Assembly: GCF_000012945.1 (NCBI RefSeq)
Contig: NC_007511.1
Coordinates: 1,798,001 to 1,862,000, forward strand
Reading direction: 5' to 3'
Length of the DNA: 64,000 nucleotides
Origin: Burkholderia lata
GTDB taxonomy: Bacteria > Pseudomonadota > Gammaproteobacteria > Burkholderiales > Burkholderiaceae
Position numbers and translations under genes: made by a program. The notes below the pieces were generated by a model that saw nothing but the letters and a program-made list of their open reading frames with translations, was not told the DNA's origin and made no database searches. This document shows positions 30,363 through 37,819 of the stretch, in pieces (the first letter of the stretch is position 1; the number at the start of each line of letters is the position of its first letter).

Positions 30363-30983
30363 TTACGACTGCACTCCGCTCGGTTCGAGCGGCGGCAGGT
30401 TCAGCATGCGCCGCGTTTCGACCATCGCCCTTTCGAGCGGCTTGCGGTTACGGTGAATCTTTTCCAGCAGCGTTGCGCCCAGCCACAGCTCGTAGAGGAT
30501 CGCGGCCGTATGCGACGGATCGGCAACCCCGCTCAGCGAACCGTCGGCCAGCCCGGCCTCGATGCCGCCCGCGAGCCGCTCGATGATCTGGCTCGTGCCG
30601 TGCCGCAGCACCGTGCGCATCGCTTCCGACAGGTCCGACACTTCCGCGCCGAGCTTCACCGCGAGGCACTTGCCTTCCGGATCGTCCGCGCATTGCGTGT
30701 GCAGCCAGTTGCGCCAGTACGTCATCAGGCGCTCGGCGCCCGTGCCGGACTGACGCTTGAGCAGGTTGTCGAGATGCTCGAGATAGCCGTCGAAATACGA
30801 TTCCAGCAGCGCTTCGCCGAATGCCTCTTTCGAGCCGAAGTAATGGTAGAACGAGCCCTTCGGGATGCCCGCCGCAGCGAGAATCTCGTTCAGGCCGACC
30901 GCCGAAAACCCCTTGTGGAGCATGATCGGCTTGGCGATATTCAGGATGTGCTGGCGGACTTCCGCGCCTGAAGATGCATTCAT
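30363..30983 (-). CDS. nemR: TetR-family electrophile/redox-sensing repressor, NemR-like
   Basis: The 206-residue protein has an N-terminal HTH (SAVGLNEILAAAGIPKGSFYHYFGSKEAFGEALLE) and aligns well, from memory, with E. coli NemR, which senses N-ethylmaleimide, quinones, bleach and aldehydes. Cysteine 98 and cysteine 106 fall at the same positions as in NemR; position 106, in KCLAVKLGAEV, is the key reactive residue there, while the later NemR cysteine in EVCDLSE is serine here. The ATG at 30983 is used, not the open frame above it. A dyad overlaps its own promoter and another precedes the reductase gene, so autorepression is expected. Confidence 0.87.
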   Translation of the reverse strand: MNASSGAEVRQHILNIAKPIMLHKGFSAVGLNEILAAAGIPKGSFYHYFGSKEAFGEALLESYFDGYLEHLDNLLKRQSGTGAERLMTYWRNWLHTQCADDPEGKCLAVKLGAEVSDLSEAMRTVLRHGTSQIIERLAGGIEAGLADGSLSGVADPSHTAAILYELWLGATLLEKIHRNRKPLERAMVETRRMLNLPPLEPSGVQS

Positions 30984-31005
30984 GATGGCGTATGGTAGCA
31001 ACGAT

Positions 31006-31020
31006 TAGACCGGTCGTCTA
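31006..31020 (-). promoter_or_regulatory. NemR-type operator at the nemR promoter
   Basis: TAGAC-CGGTC-GTCTA lies 23 bases upstream of the nemR-like start codon. From memory the E. coli NemR box is TAGACC-N4-GGTCTA; this site matches the outer half-sites with one base less in the spacing. Confidence 0.82.
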
Positions 31021-31222
31021 GTAACCTCGAACCGGCATGTTGAGCGGCACTTTACCCGATCCCCGCCGGGTACCCAAACCGCGCGCCGGCATTCCTCGTT
31101 CCTGTCCCGCCCTGCTGCGTGCGTGGCGTCACACGCACGACTCGGTTTCGTCGCGGGCGTTTCATCGATTTCCCGCATAAATACGCGCGGCGCATGTGCC
31201 GGCGATCGAGTCATTTCGGCCG

Positions 31223-31244
31223 GCATTGCACACGTGTGCAATGC
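31223..31244. promoter_or_regulatory. Perfect 22-bp palindrome upstream of the Tat lipoprotein gene
   Basis: The half-site GCATTGCACAC is followed at once by its exact reverse complement. It lies 46 bases before the start codon of the next gene and could be an operator for an unidentified dimeric regulator or a hairpin in the leader. The rest of the gap from 30984 to 31290 holds the nemR promoter and operator and nothing else recognised. Confidence 0.65.
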
Positions 31245-31290
31245 GCCGGAACGTCGTTGTCGCCTCCCGAACCCGTGACCAGGAACGCCC

Positions 31291-32862
31291 ATGACCGCTT
31301 CGAAACCCGAACGCCCGTCCGCGCCGCACCGCCGGCGCTTCATCCAGCGCGGCGCCGCGCTGACCCTGTCGCCGCTCGTCGGCACGCTGGCTGCCTGCGG
31401 CGGCGACGGCAACCCGACGTCCGCGTCGTCGTTCGCTGCCGCCGGCACCGCGGATGCGTCTACCCGCAACTACGGCATTGCCGACCGCTCGATCACGATC
31501 AATGTCGTCAATGCGATCCCGTCGACGACGCTCGCGTACGGCAATGCGGCGAGCCAGAGCGGCTCGCTGCCGCAGGCGTCGCAAGCGCAGGTCGCGACCG
31601 GGCAATCGACTGCCGTCAGCGCGTCGAACAGCTGGGGCGACTGCACCGGATCGTTCAGCCTTGCCGGCGGCGACGCATCGTTTGCGATTTCGTACACGCA
31701 TCCGTTCGGGTCGCAACCGACCACCGTCAGCGTCACGCCGTCGGCCGGCTACGTATCGGGCGCCGACGCCGCCACGTTTCCCGGGCACGACTCGGTCGCG
31801 AATCTCACGCTGTATCGCGGCGTCGCGACCGCGAACGGCGCGTGGGTCGTCCCGCTGTCGCAGCTCGCGACGCCACCGGCCAACAACTGCCAGGATTTCG
31901 CGAACAGCATGTTCGGTAGCAACGTGCGCACGGCCGCGGCAATCCAGTCCGCGTATCAAGGTACCGGCCCGCTCGGCTACGTGCCGCCCGCCGACTTCAC
32001 CGGCGGCCAGCTCGCGGGCTTCGTCGCGCAATGGGTGCAGCGCTGGCAGAACGGCGCGGCCTATGGCGTACTGCCCGCTGCCGATGCTCAGCTCATCGAC
32101 GCGCTGAAGCAGTATGTGTCCAGCGCGTCGAACGCCGGCCCGTTGGCGATGTGGGTGCCGCAGATCGCGTGGCAGGCCGGCTCCGATCCGGCGGTGTTCG
32201 CGCTCACGGGCTATCGCGCGTTTCCGTTCGTCGATGCGCAGGGCAACTGGATCGCGGGCACGCTGTCCGCGTTCCTGACGCTGCTCGCGGCCGGCTCGCA
32301 TATCGTCGCGATCAGCGCGACGAGCGACCTGCCGACGGGCGTCACGATGCAGGCGTTCGACAGCTTCATGGGCGCGAGCGGGCTGACGACGTCGACCGAT
32401 ATCGGCAACTCGCACTACGCGTCGGTGTTGAACACGACGGGTCGCTATTACCTGAGCGTCGGCAGCGATTTCGCGCCGGCAAACTGCGGGCTGATCCTGT
32501 CTTTCCTGTATGGACGCACGGTGAACAACCTGCTCGCGGGCGCCGGCACGTACAACACGTTCATCCAGCTCGAGGGCTGGCAGGCGGGCGGTTCGCGGCA
32601 CAACGCCGACTATGCGACGTATCAGCAGACGCTGTGGAATATCTCGACGTACGGTGCGTCCGCGTATAGCGAGAAGCGCGCGACGTCGATCTTCCTCGCG
32701 CCGGCCGGGTGGACGCCGCAGGTCTATCAGACGACGCGGATGATGCCTTACGTCGGTGCGTATGCGCAGTCGAACGGCTCGCCGCAGGGCTGGTTGAATA
32801 CGTCGCTCGTCACGATTCCGGCGGACGCGCCGGCGTTGCCGTCGCGGTATGTGTCGAGTTGA
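31291..32862 (+). CDS. Tat-exported lipoprotein of unknown function
   Basis: The 523-residue protein begins with a twin-arginine signal (HRRRFIQRGAALTLSPLVGTLAAC) whose hydrophobic part ends in a lipobox, so it is probably exported folded and lipidated at about cysteine 36. The first 120 mature residues look like a beta-sandwich rich in Ser/Thr/Asn/Gly (NVVNAIPSTTLAYGNAA, SNSWGDCTGSFSL, FAISYTHPFG). The second half is mixed helix and strand with aromatic residues (LAGFVAQWVQRWQNGAAYG, NTFIQLEGWQAGGSRHNADYATYQQTLWN). I recognise no enzyme motif. AGGA lies about seven bases before the ATG. It is a lone gene behind a perfect palindrome; cofactor binding is suggested only by the Tat route. Confidence 0.82.
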   Translation: MTASKPERPSAPHRRRFIQRGAALTLSPLVGTLAACGGDGNPTSASSFAAAGTADASTRNYGIADRSITINVVNAIPSTTLAYGNAASQSGSLPQASQAQVATGQSTAVSASNSWGDCTGSFSLAGGDASFAISYTHPFGSQPTTVSVTPSAGYVSGADAATFPGHDSVANLTLYRGVATANGAWVVPLSQLATPPANNCQDFANSMFGSNVRTAAAIQSAYQGTGPLGYVPPADFTGGQLAGFVAQWVQRWQNGAAYGVLPAADAQLIDALKQYVSSASNAGPLAMWVPQIAWQAGSDPAVFALTGYRAFPFVDAQGNWIAGTLSAFLTLLAAGSHIVAISATSDLPTGVTMQAFDSFMGASGLTTSTDIGNSHYASVLNTTGRYYLSVGSDFAPANCGLILSFLYGRTVNNLLAGAGTYNTFIQLEGWQAGGSRHNADYATYQQTLWNISTYGASAYSEKRATSIFLAPAGWTPQVYQTTRMMPYVGAYAQSNGSPQGWLNTSLVTIPADAPALPSRYVSS

Positions 32863-32909
32863 TTGGTATTGGTAGGTGGGTGGGCGATCGGGGGTTTGGT
32901 CGCTTGCCT

Positions 32910-32951
32910 GCTTCAGGCTTCAGGCTTCAGGCTTCAGGCTTCAGGCTTCAG
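32910..32951. repeat. Heptanucleotide tandem repeat, six copies
   Basis: GCTTCAG is repeated six times without error in the gap between the Tat lipoprotein stop and the KfrA-like stop. It is non-coding as annotated. Such runs change copy number by slippage and can serve as strain markers; an effect on either convergent gene is not evident. Confidence 0.9.
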
Positions 32952-32993
32952 GCGTGCGTCGCCTTCGGTTGACGCACGCTGGCGGTTTCTCCG

Positions 32994-34016
32994 TCAACGC
33001 GGCGGCGCTTCGTCTGCGCGCTTTCGCGTGCGCGCCCTCCGCTCGTCCCGTTGTGCGGCTGGCGCCGCCTTGGCGCCACGCAGCGCCGACCGGCGCGAGA
33101 GCGCTGTCATTTCGCGCCGCAGCGCATCGAGTTCCTTGCCCCGTGCGGCATCGGTCGCCTGCGCGCCGTCGAGCTGCCCTTGCAGCACGCCGCATCGGTG
33201 CAGCGCGTCGCCGAGCTGCGCCTGCAGCGCAGCCCCATCCTTGCGCTGCTGCGCATCGCGCTGCTCCGTGCGCAATGCCACCACATCGAGTTCCTTCTGT
33301 AGCCGCGCGGCCGCGAGCCGCTCGCGATCGATCTCCTGAAGCGCCCGCTTCTCCGACGCGCGCAAGCGTTCCTCGGCCCGCCCGGCATCGTCGCGCAATC
33401 GGTCGAGCTGGGTGGTGAAATCCGCGCGTGCCTGCGCGAGTGCACGGTCGCCTTCCGCGTTGTCGGCCGTGAGGCGTTCGATATCCGCTTGCAGCGCTTG
33501 CCGCGATGCGTCGTCCGCCGCCCTCACCTGCTCCAGTTCCTGAATGCGCACCTGCGCGGCCAGCAGGGCGGCCGTGCGTTGCTCCAGCGCGGTTTCGGTG
33601 CGAGCCAGTTCGGCCTGCAGCACCGCGACTTCCGCCTTCGCCGCCGTCCGCTCGGCTTCGACTTCGGCGCGCAATGCGTCGAGCGCGGCTGACGCGTCGG
33701 CGCTTGACCGACTCCATAACGCTGCAACCAGCTCACCGGCGGCCGCCTGCAGATCGGCGGGCAGATCGGGATGCTCGATGCGCACGCGACTCTTTTCCCG
33801 CAGCTCGGCCCAGAACTCGCCGAGGACGGCCGTCGGCGTGCTCATGCTGCCCTTGCGGACGAGTTGGTACAGGCGGTTCGCGGTAGGCGTGATGCCGAAG
33901 CGGAAGAACAGCAGTGCGCAGGCTTCGCGATACAGCTCGCGAGTTTTCGGGAAGTCGGCCTTGAGACGCTCGATTTCGGCGGTCAGGCGGGATTCGTCGG
34001 CAGCGAGATCGGACAT
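32994..34016 (-). CDS. KfrA-like DNA-binding coiled-coil protein
   Basis: The 340-residue product has the plasmid-replication-region DNA-binding N domain in its first 120 residues (TRELYREACALLFFRFGITPTANRLYQLVRKGSMSTPTAVLGEFWAELREKSR) followed by about 190 residues of heptad-rich Glu/Ala/Arg/Leu coiled coil and a basic tail. KfrA proteins are autorepressors that bind their own promoter and take part in plasmid or nucleoid organisation; chromosomal copies are common in Burkholderiales. The upstream region contains short inverted repeats fit for autoregulation. It is divergent from the cysteine protease gene. Confidence 0.88.
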   Translation of the reverse strand: MSDLAADESRLTAEIERLKADFPKTRELYREACALLFFRFGITPTANRLYQLVRKGSMSTPTAVLGEFWAELREKSRVRIEHPDLPADLQAAAGELVAALWSRSSADASAALDALRAEVEAERTAAKAEVAVLQAELARTETALEQRTAALLAAQVRIQELEQVRAADDASRQALQADIERLTADNAEGDRALAQARADFTTQLDRLRDDAGRAEERLRASEKRALQEIDRERLAAARLQKELDVVALRTEQRDAQQRKDGAALQAQLGDALHRCGVLQGQLDGAQATDAARGKELDALRREMTALSRRSALRGAKAAPAAQRDERRARTRKRADEAPPR

Positions 34017-34253
34017 GGCGGGGTTGGGTCGGTGATTTCGTAAATAATATAACGTAAACCGTTAAATATCCAATCCTCAAAGTCTAATAATTTGACATTA
34101 TTTCTATAATGTCGAGATTGACGCATATCGCTCCGGTACTGCGTGTAATCGATCGGCGCCCACGATCCGTGCGCATGCCGCCCCTCTCGACGAGGTTGTC
34201 CTCGCGCCCGATTCTTCATACGCTTATGGATCACTCCTGCCTGGGGACCCGAA
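34017..34253. promoter_or_regulatory. AT-rich divergent promoter region with two inverted repeats
   Basis: Bases 34035-34130 are strikingly AT-rich for this genome. TAACG-TAAAC-CGTTA lies at 34050-34064 and GACATTAT-TTCT-ATAATGTC at 34094-34113. On the minus strand TTGGAT-16-TATATT makes a credible sigma-70 promoter for the KfrA-like gene, with the first dyad inside its spacer. The plus-strand promoter for the protease is less clear. Confidence 0.6.
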
Positions 34254-34751
34254 ATGGTGGACGTCAGATTGAACGTGCCGATGGTCGATCAGAGCGGCGT
34301 CAAGAAGACCAAGTCAGGCTCCAAAGCCCTGAAAAACGCGTGCTGGTATGCGGCGGCGTGCATGGTTTCGTACTTCCATCGCCCCGGGCCGCGTCTGGGC
34401 ATTCCGGCGCTATGGCGGGCGGACCAGGGGCTCCCCTCGTCCAGGATCCCCGACTTGTGCGCGGTCGAAGGACTCATGGCGCTCAATCAGCCGACGGTCA
34501 TTACGCCCGAGTGGCTGGCCGCGGTACTGACGGAGTTCGGTCCAATCTGGGCCGCGGGGAAATTCCTGGACAGGCCTGACGAGTCCGATGACGAAATCGG
34601 TCACGTGATCGTCATCACGGGGATCAGGCATGGCATGGTTCACTACAACGACCCGGAGGGGCCGCCCGTGCGGACGATGCTTCTGTCGACACTCGATACC
34701 GGTCGGCACACACCCGACGGACTGCTGGTGAAGCGACCGGACTGTTATTGA
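34254..34751 (+). CDS. Papain-like cysteine protease (AvrRpt2/C39-like fold), cytoplasmic
   Basis: The 165-residue protein shows a compact papain-like layout: nucleophile cysteine 30 in NACWYAAACMV, histidine 117 in EIGHVIVITGI, and asparagine/aspartate 132-133 in VHYNDPEGP. This resembles the C39-like/AvrRpt2 group of small bacterial proteases. There is no signal peptide or membrane segment, so it is either intracellular or a secreted-effector-type protein. GGGGA lies about six bases before the ATG. It is divergent from the KfrA-like gene in a patch with AT-rich flanks, suggesting acquisition. No immunity or maturation partner is obvious. Confidence 0.72.
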   Translation: MVDVRLNVPMVDQSGVKKTKSGSKALKNACWYAAACMVSYFHRPGPRLGIPALWRADQGLPSSRIPDLCAVEGLMALNQPTVITPEWLAAVLTEFGPIWAAGKFLDRPDESDDEIGHVIVITGIRHGMVHYNDPEGPPVRTMLLSTLDTGRHTPDGLLVKRPDCY

Positions 34752-34914
34752 ATCCATTGCGGGCGCCGATCCACCCTCCCGGCGAAAACGCCCCTGCAAC
34801 CGCGTCCGAAAACCGTCAACATTGCGCAATTGAAAGCCGGTTGCGCTGCCTTGCCGTGTCGTCGGCATCCATCCGGTGCGTCCGTCAAGAAAACAGAAGA
34901 ACGAGGAGCCCGCG

Positions 34915-36372
34915 TTGCGCACATTCCGGATCGGCTTCCGAGGCTTGTTCGTCAAGCTCGTGCCGACGTTCATTGTCGTGGGGTTCGTGGCGATGGTGCT
35001 GTCGTCGGTGCTGACGAGCGTGCTCTGGCGTGCGCATGCCGAAAGCGATATCCGCCGGTTTCTCGGCAACCTCGACCGCCCTGCGCTGGCCGCTGCGACC
35101 GGCACCGTCGACCTGCGTGACCCGGTTGCGTGCCGCGCGGCGGCCGACGCCCTGTTCTGGCAGATCGCACGCGTCGGCGCACGCGACGTGATGGATTTCG
35201 CGCCGATGATGGGCTTCTTCGGCGCCGGTCGGCTCCAGGTGCGCATTGCACGGCCGGACGGTGCCGGATGCGCAACCGCGCCGGCCGCGTCGCCGCTGCT
35301 GTCCGACGCGTTCTCTGCTGCTTCAACCAATCTGGCCGCGCCCGACACGATGCTGCGCCGCGATGGCGACTGGGCCATCGTCACGCCCGTCGCGCTGGCG
35401 GGCGGCGCCATCGCGCAGATTGGCGTCCATTACTGGCCGGGCTGGCAACTGCACTACGAGATCGCCGACGATGCGTCGGCGTACGACCTGATACGCACCG
35501 TGCTGTATCTCGGCGCGATGGGCGCGAGCTTCGCGGGGCTGCTGGTCTGGTTGCTGGTGCGGCGCGTCCGGCGGATGACGGCTGCGGCCGATCGCTGGGC
35601 GGCCGGCGACCTGTCGGCGCGGATCGCCGACCAGTCGCGCGACGAGCTCGGCGAACTGGCCGCGCATTTCAACCGGATGGCCGATGCGCTCGCGCGTGCG
35701 TTCGGGATGCAGAAGGCGCTCGCGGTGTCGGTCGAGCGCACGCGGATCGCGCGCGACCTGCACGACACCGCGAAGCAGCGCAGCTTCGTGCTCGGCCTCA
35801 AGCTGACCGAGCTGGAGTACGAAGCGCAGCGCCACCCCGACCTGTTGCCGACCGTCGGTGCGGCGCGGCGCCTGGCCGATCATCTTCAGCAGGATCTCGA
35901 CAACGTGGTGACCGGCTTCAGCCTGCCCGCGATCGCTGAGGACGGCCTGCGGGCAGCCGTTTCGCAGGCGGTGCACGACCTGCTGGCCGGCTCGGGCATC
36001 GACTGGTCGCTCGATCTGCCGGAAAGCACCGCGCATGCACTCGACGCCCACCCGTCAGCCGCGCACGAACTGCTGATGATCACGCACGAGGCCGCCGCGA
36101 ATGCGTTGCGCCATAGCGGCTGCCGCCGCATCGACATCGCGTGCGAACCGGGCGACGCCGTGCGTGCCTCCCCCGGTACGCCGGCGTCGCGCTGGCGCTG
36201 GGTCGTGCGCGACGACGGCAGCGGCTTCGACCCGGCTGCCGTGCCGGTCGGCATGGGTCTCGGCAACCTGCGCTGGCGCGCGGATGCGCTGCCCGGCGGC
36301 ATGCTCGACATCGCGTCGGGCGCGGACGGCACGCGCGTGACCGTCCATTTCAATCCGATGGAGACGGCATGA
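34915..36372 (+). CDS. NarL-type sensor histidine kinase (HisKA_3)
   Basis: This is a two-helix membrane kinase: a first membrane segment near residues 10-35, a periplasmic sensor of about 150 residues, a second segment near 193-215, a HAMP domain to about 260, the HisKA_3 dimerisation box RDLHDTAKQ with the phospho-histidine at 283, and a C-terminal ATPase with HEAAANALRHSGC and DDGSGFDP. The start is taken as TTG at 34915 because AGGAG lies six bases before it; a GTG 13 codons upstream has no ribosome site. Its stop overlaps the response-regulator start. The signal is unknown. Confidence 0.9.
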   Translation: MRTFRIGFRGLFVKLVPTFIVVGFVAMVLSSVLTSVLWRAHAESDIRRFLGNLDRPALAAATGTVDLRDPVACRAAADALFWQIARVGARDVMDFAPMMGFFGAGRLQVRIARPDGAGCATAPAASPLLSDAFSAASTNLAAPDTMLRRDGDWAIVTPVALAGGAIAQIGVHYWPGWQLHYEIADDASAYDLIRTVLYLGAMGASFAGLLVWLLVRRVRRMTAAADRWAAGDLSARIADQSRDELGELAAHFNRMADALARAFGMQKALAVSVERTRIARDLHDTAKQRSFVLGLKLTELEYEAQRHPDLLPTVGAARRLADHLQQDLDNVVTGFSLPAIAEDGLRAAVSQAVHDLLAGSGIDWSLDLPESTAHALDAHPSAAHELLMITHEAAANALRHSGCRRIDIACEPGDAVRASPGTPASRWRWVVRDDGSGFDPAAVPVGMGLGNLRWRADALPGGMLDIASGADGTRVTVHFNPMETA

Positions 36373-37016
36373 CCACCATCCTGATTGCGGATGACCACGC
36401 AGTCGTGCGCGAAGGCATCCGCGGGCTGTTGCGGCTCGATGCGTCGTTCGAGATCGTCGCGGAAACCGACGACGGAACCTCGACGGTCGAGCAAGTGCGG
36501 GCGCATCGTCCCGACGTGCTGCTGCTCGACCTGATGATGCCCGGCATGGGTCAAGCGGGCGTGCCCGCCGCCATTCGCGCGATCCGGGCAGCCAGCGCCG
36601 ACACGCACATCATGGTGCTGACGTCGTCGGACGACGATGCGCTCGCCCTCGCCGCGATCGACGCCGGCGCCGATTCGTTCCTGCTGAAATCGATGCGCGG
36701 CGAGCGTCTGCTGCAGGCGATCCATGCGGCCGTCCACGGCGAACCGACGCTGCACCCCGGCATCGCGCAGCGCATGATCGGCGCGTTGCGCAAGCCGCCG
36801 CTCAGCCCGTTCGCCGCGCTGACCGCGCGCGAACTGGAGGTGCTGCGCTGCCTGGCAGAAGGCGGCAGCAATGCGCGCATCGCCGCGACGCTCGGCATTA
36901 CGGAAAAAACCGTCAAGACGCATCTCGGCAACGTGATGTCGAAGCTGCATCTGTCCGATCGCACGCAGGCCGTCGCGCTCGCGTGGCGGGAGGGGCTGAT
37001 GGCGCCGAAGGCCTGA
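36369..37016 (+). CDS. NarL/FixJ-family response regulator
   Basis: The 215-residue protein has a receiver domain with acidic pocket DD at 8-9, phospho-acceptor aspartate 54 in LLLDLMMPG and lysine in FLLKSMRG, then a LuxR-type HTH (LTARELEVLRCLAEGGSNARIAATLGITEKTVKTHLGNVMSKL). Its ATG overlaps the kinase stop as ATGA, so the pair is co-translated. It probably controls genes outside or just downstream of this unit; no binding site is evident. Confidence 0.93.
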   Translation: MTTILIADDHAVVREGIRGLLRLDASFEIVAETDDGTSTVEQVRAHRPDVLLLDLMMPGMGQAGVPAAIRAIRAASADTHIMVLTSSDDDALALAAIDAGADSFLLKSMRGERLLQAIHAAVHGEPTLHPGIAQRMIGALRKPPLSPFAALTARELEVLRCLAEGGSNARIAATLGITEKTVKTHLGNVMSKLHLSDRTQAVALAWREGLMAPKA

Positions 37017-37214
37017 CGTTCGCTGGCGGCAGCGCTTCCCGCTCTCCAACCTGCATTCCCGCATCGCGCAACCCGCCTGGGCGATACGCACCGTCTGCGA
37101 CTTTGGTTGCATCCTTTGCGGCCCGAACGCACGACCTTCGCCCGATGTGCCGACGCGTCGGCGCCCCTAAAGTGGCGCTGTCGCGCGATCACGCGCATTC
37201 GAAACGGCGGAAAC

Positions 37215-37586
37215 ATGAGACCTGTCTGGCTGCTGTTCCTTCCTGCCGCGCTGGCAGCGTGCGCGCCGCTCGAGCCTTCCGCTGCCAGCCGCGACGTGCG
37301 CATCGTCATGCGCGACCCCGGCGGCACCTGCCGTCACCTCGGTGACGTGACGGGCAGCCAGGGCAACTTCCTGATCGGCGGCTTCATTCCGGACACGACG
37401 CTCGAAACCGGCGCGCGCAACGACCTGAAGAACCGCGCGGCCGCACTCGGCGGCAACGTCGTGGTGCTGCTCACGCAGCGCGGCGTGCAGAGCGGGAGTT
37501 TCGACGGTAGCGAAGGCGGTTATCTGCGGCAGACCGGCGTCACGCTGACCGGCAGCGTCTATCGCTGCCCGGGCGCCGGAGCGTGA
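37215..37586 (+). CDS. Small outer-membrane lipoprotein, DUF4156-like
   Basis: The 123-residue product has a lipoprotein signal (RPVWLLFLPAALAAC, cysteine 16) and a mature domain with DPGGTCRHLGDVTGSQGNF and ARNDLKNRAAALGGNVVVLL, the pattern of the DUF4156 family. The role is unknown. GGCGG lies shortly before the ATG. It follows the two-component genes by about 200 bases and is directly followed by another small lipoprotein gene. Confidence 0.83.
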   Translation: MRPVWLLFLPAALAACAPLEPSAASRDVRIVMRDPGGTCRHLGDVTGSQGNFLIGGFIPDTTLETGARNDLKNRAAALGGNVVVLLTQRGVQSGSFDGSEGGYLRQTGVTLTGSVYRCPGAGA

Positions 37587-37588
37587 CG

Positions 37589-37804
37589 ATGCGCCTCTTT
37601 GCAACCCTGATCTGGAGCCTCGGTGTGTCCGGCTGGCTGCCCGGCTGCGGCCGCGATGGCAACGAAGCGGTCATGCCCGGCGGCTTGCCGGCGCCGCCGC
37701 CCGGGATGCAGAGCGCCGCGTCCTGGCCGGACGATACGCCGGAAGCGATTGCCGCCCGCACCGTGACGCCCGCCGCGCCACTCACGGCGCAGCAGACGCA
37801 GTAA
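37589..37804 (+). CDS. Very small putative lipoprotein
   Basis: The 71-residue product begins MRLFATLIWSLGVSGWLPGC, a plausible lipoprotein signal with cysteine 20, followed by a proline/alanine-rich unstructured tail. GGAG lies eight bases before the ATG; a GTG two codons upstream overlaps the previous stop. No family is recognised. Its existence rests on the signal peptide and the tight spacing to the previous gene. Confidence 0.6.
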   Translation: MRLFATLIWSLGVSGWLPGCGRDGNEAVMPGGLPAPPPGMQSAASWPDDTPEAIAARTVTPAAPLTAQQTQ

Positions 37805-37819
37805 CCCACCGGTGCGGGA

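Noticed and set aside
32910..32951. Repeat run as a CRISPR array
   Set aside because: Units are seven bases with no spacers, so it is a simple tandem repeat.
34876..34914. GTG start 13 codons upstream for the histidine kinase
   Set aside because: No ribosome site before it, while AGGAG precedes the TTG at 34915 at the right distance.
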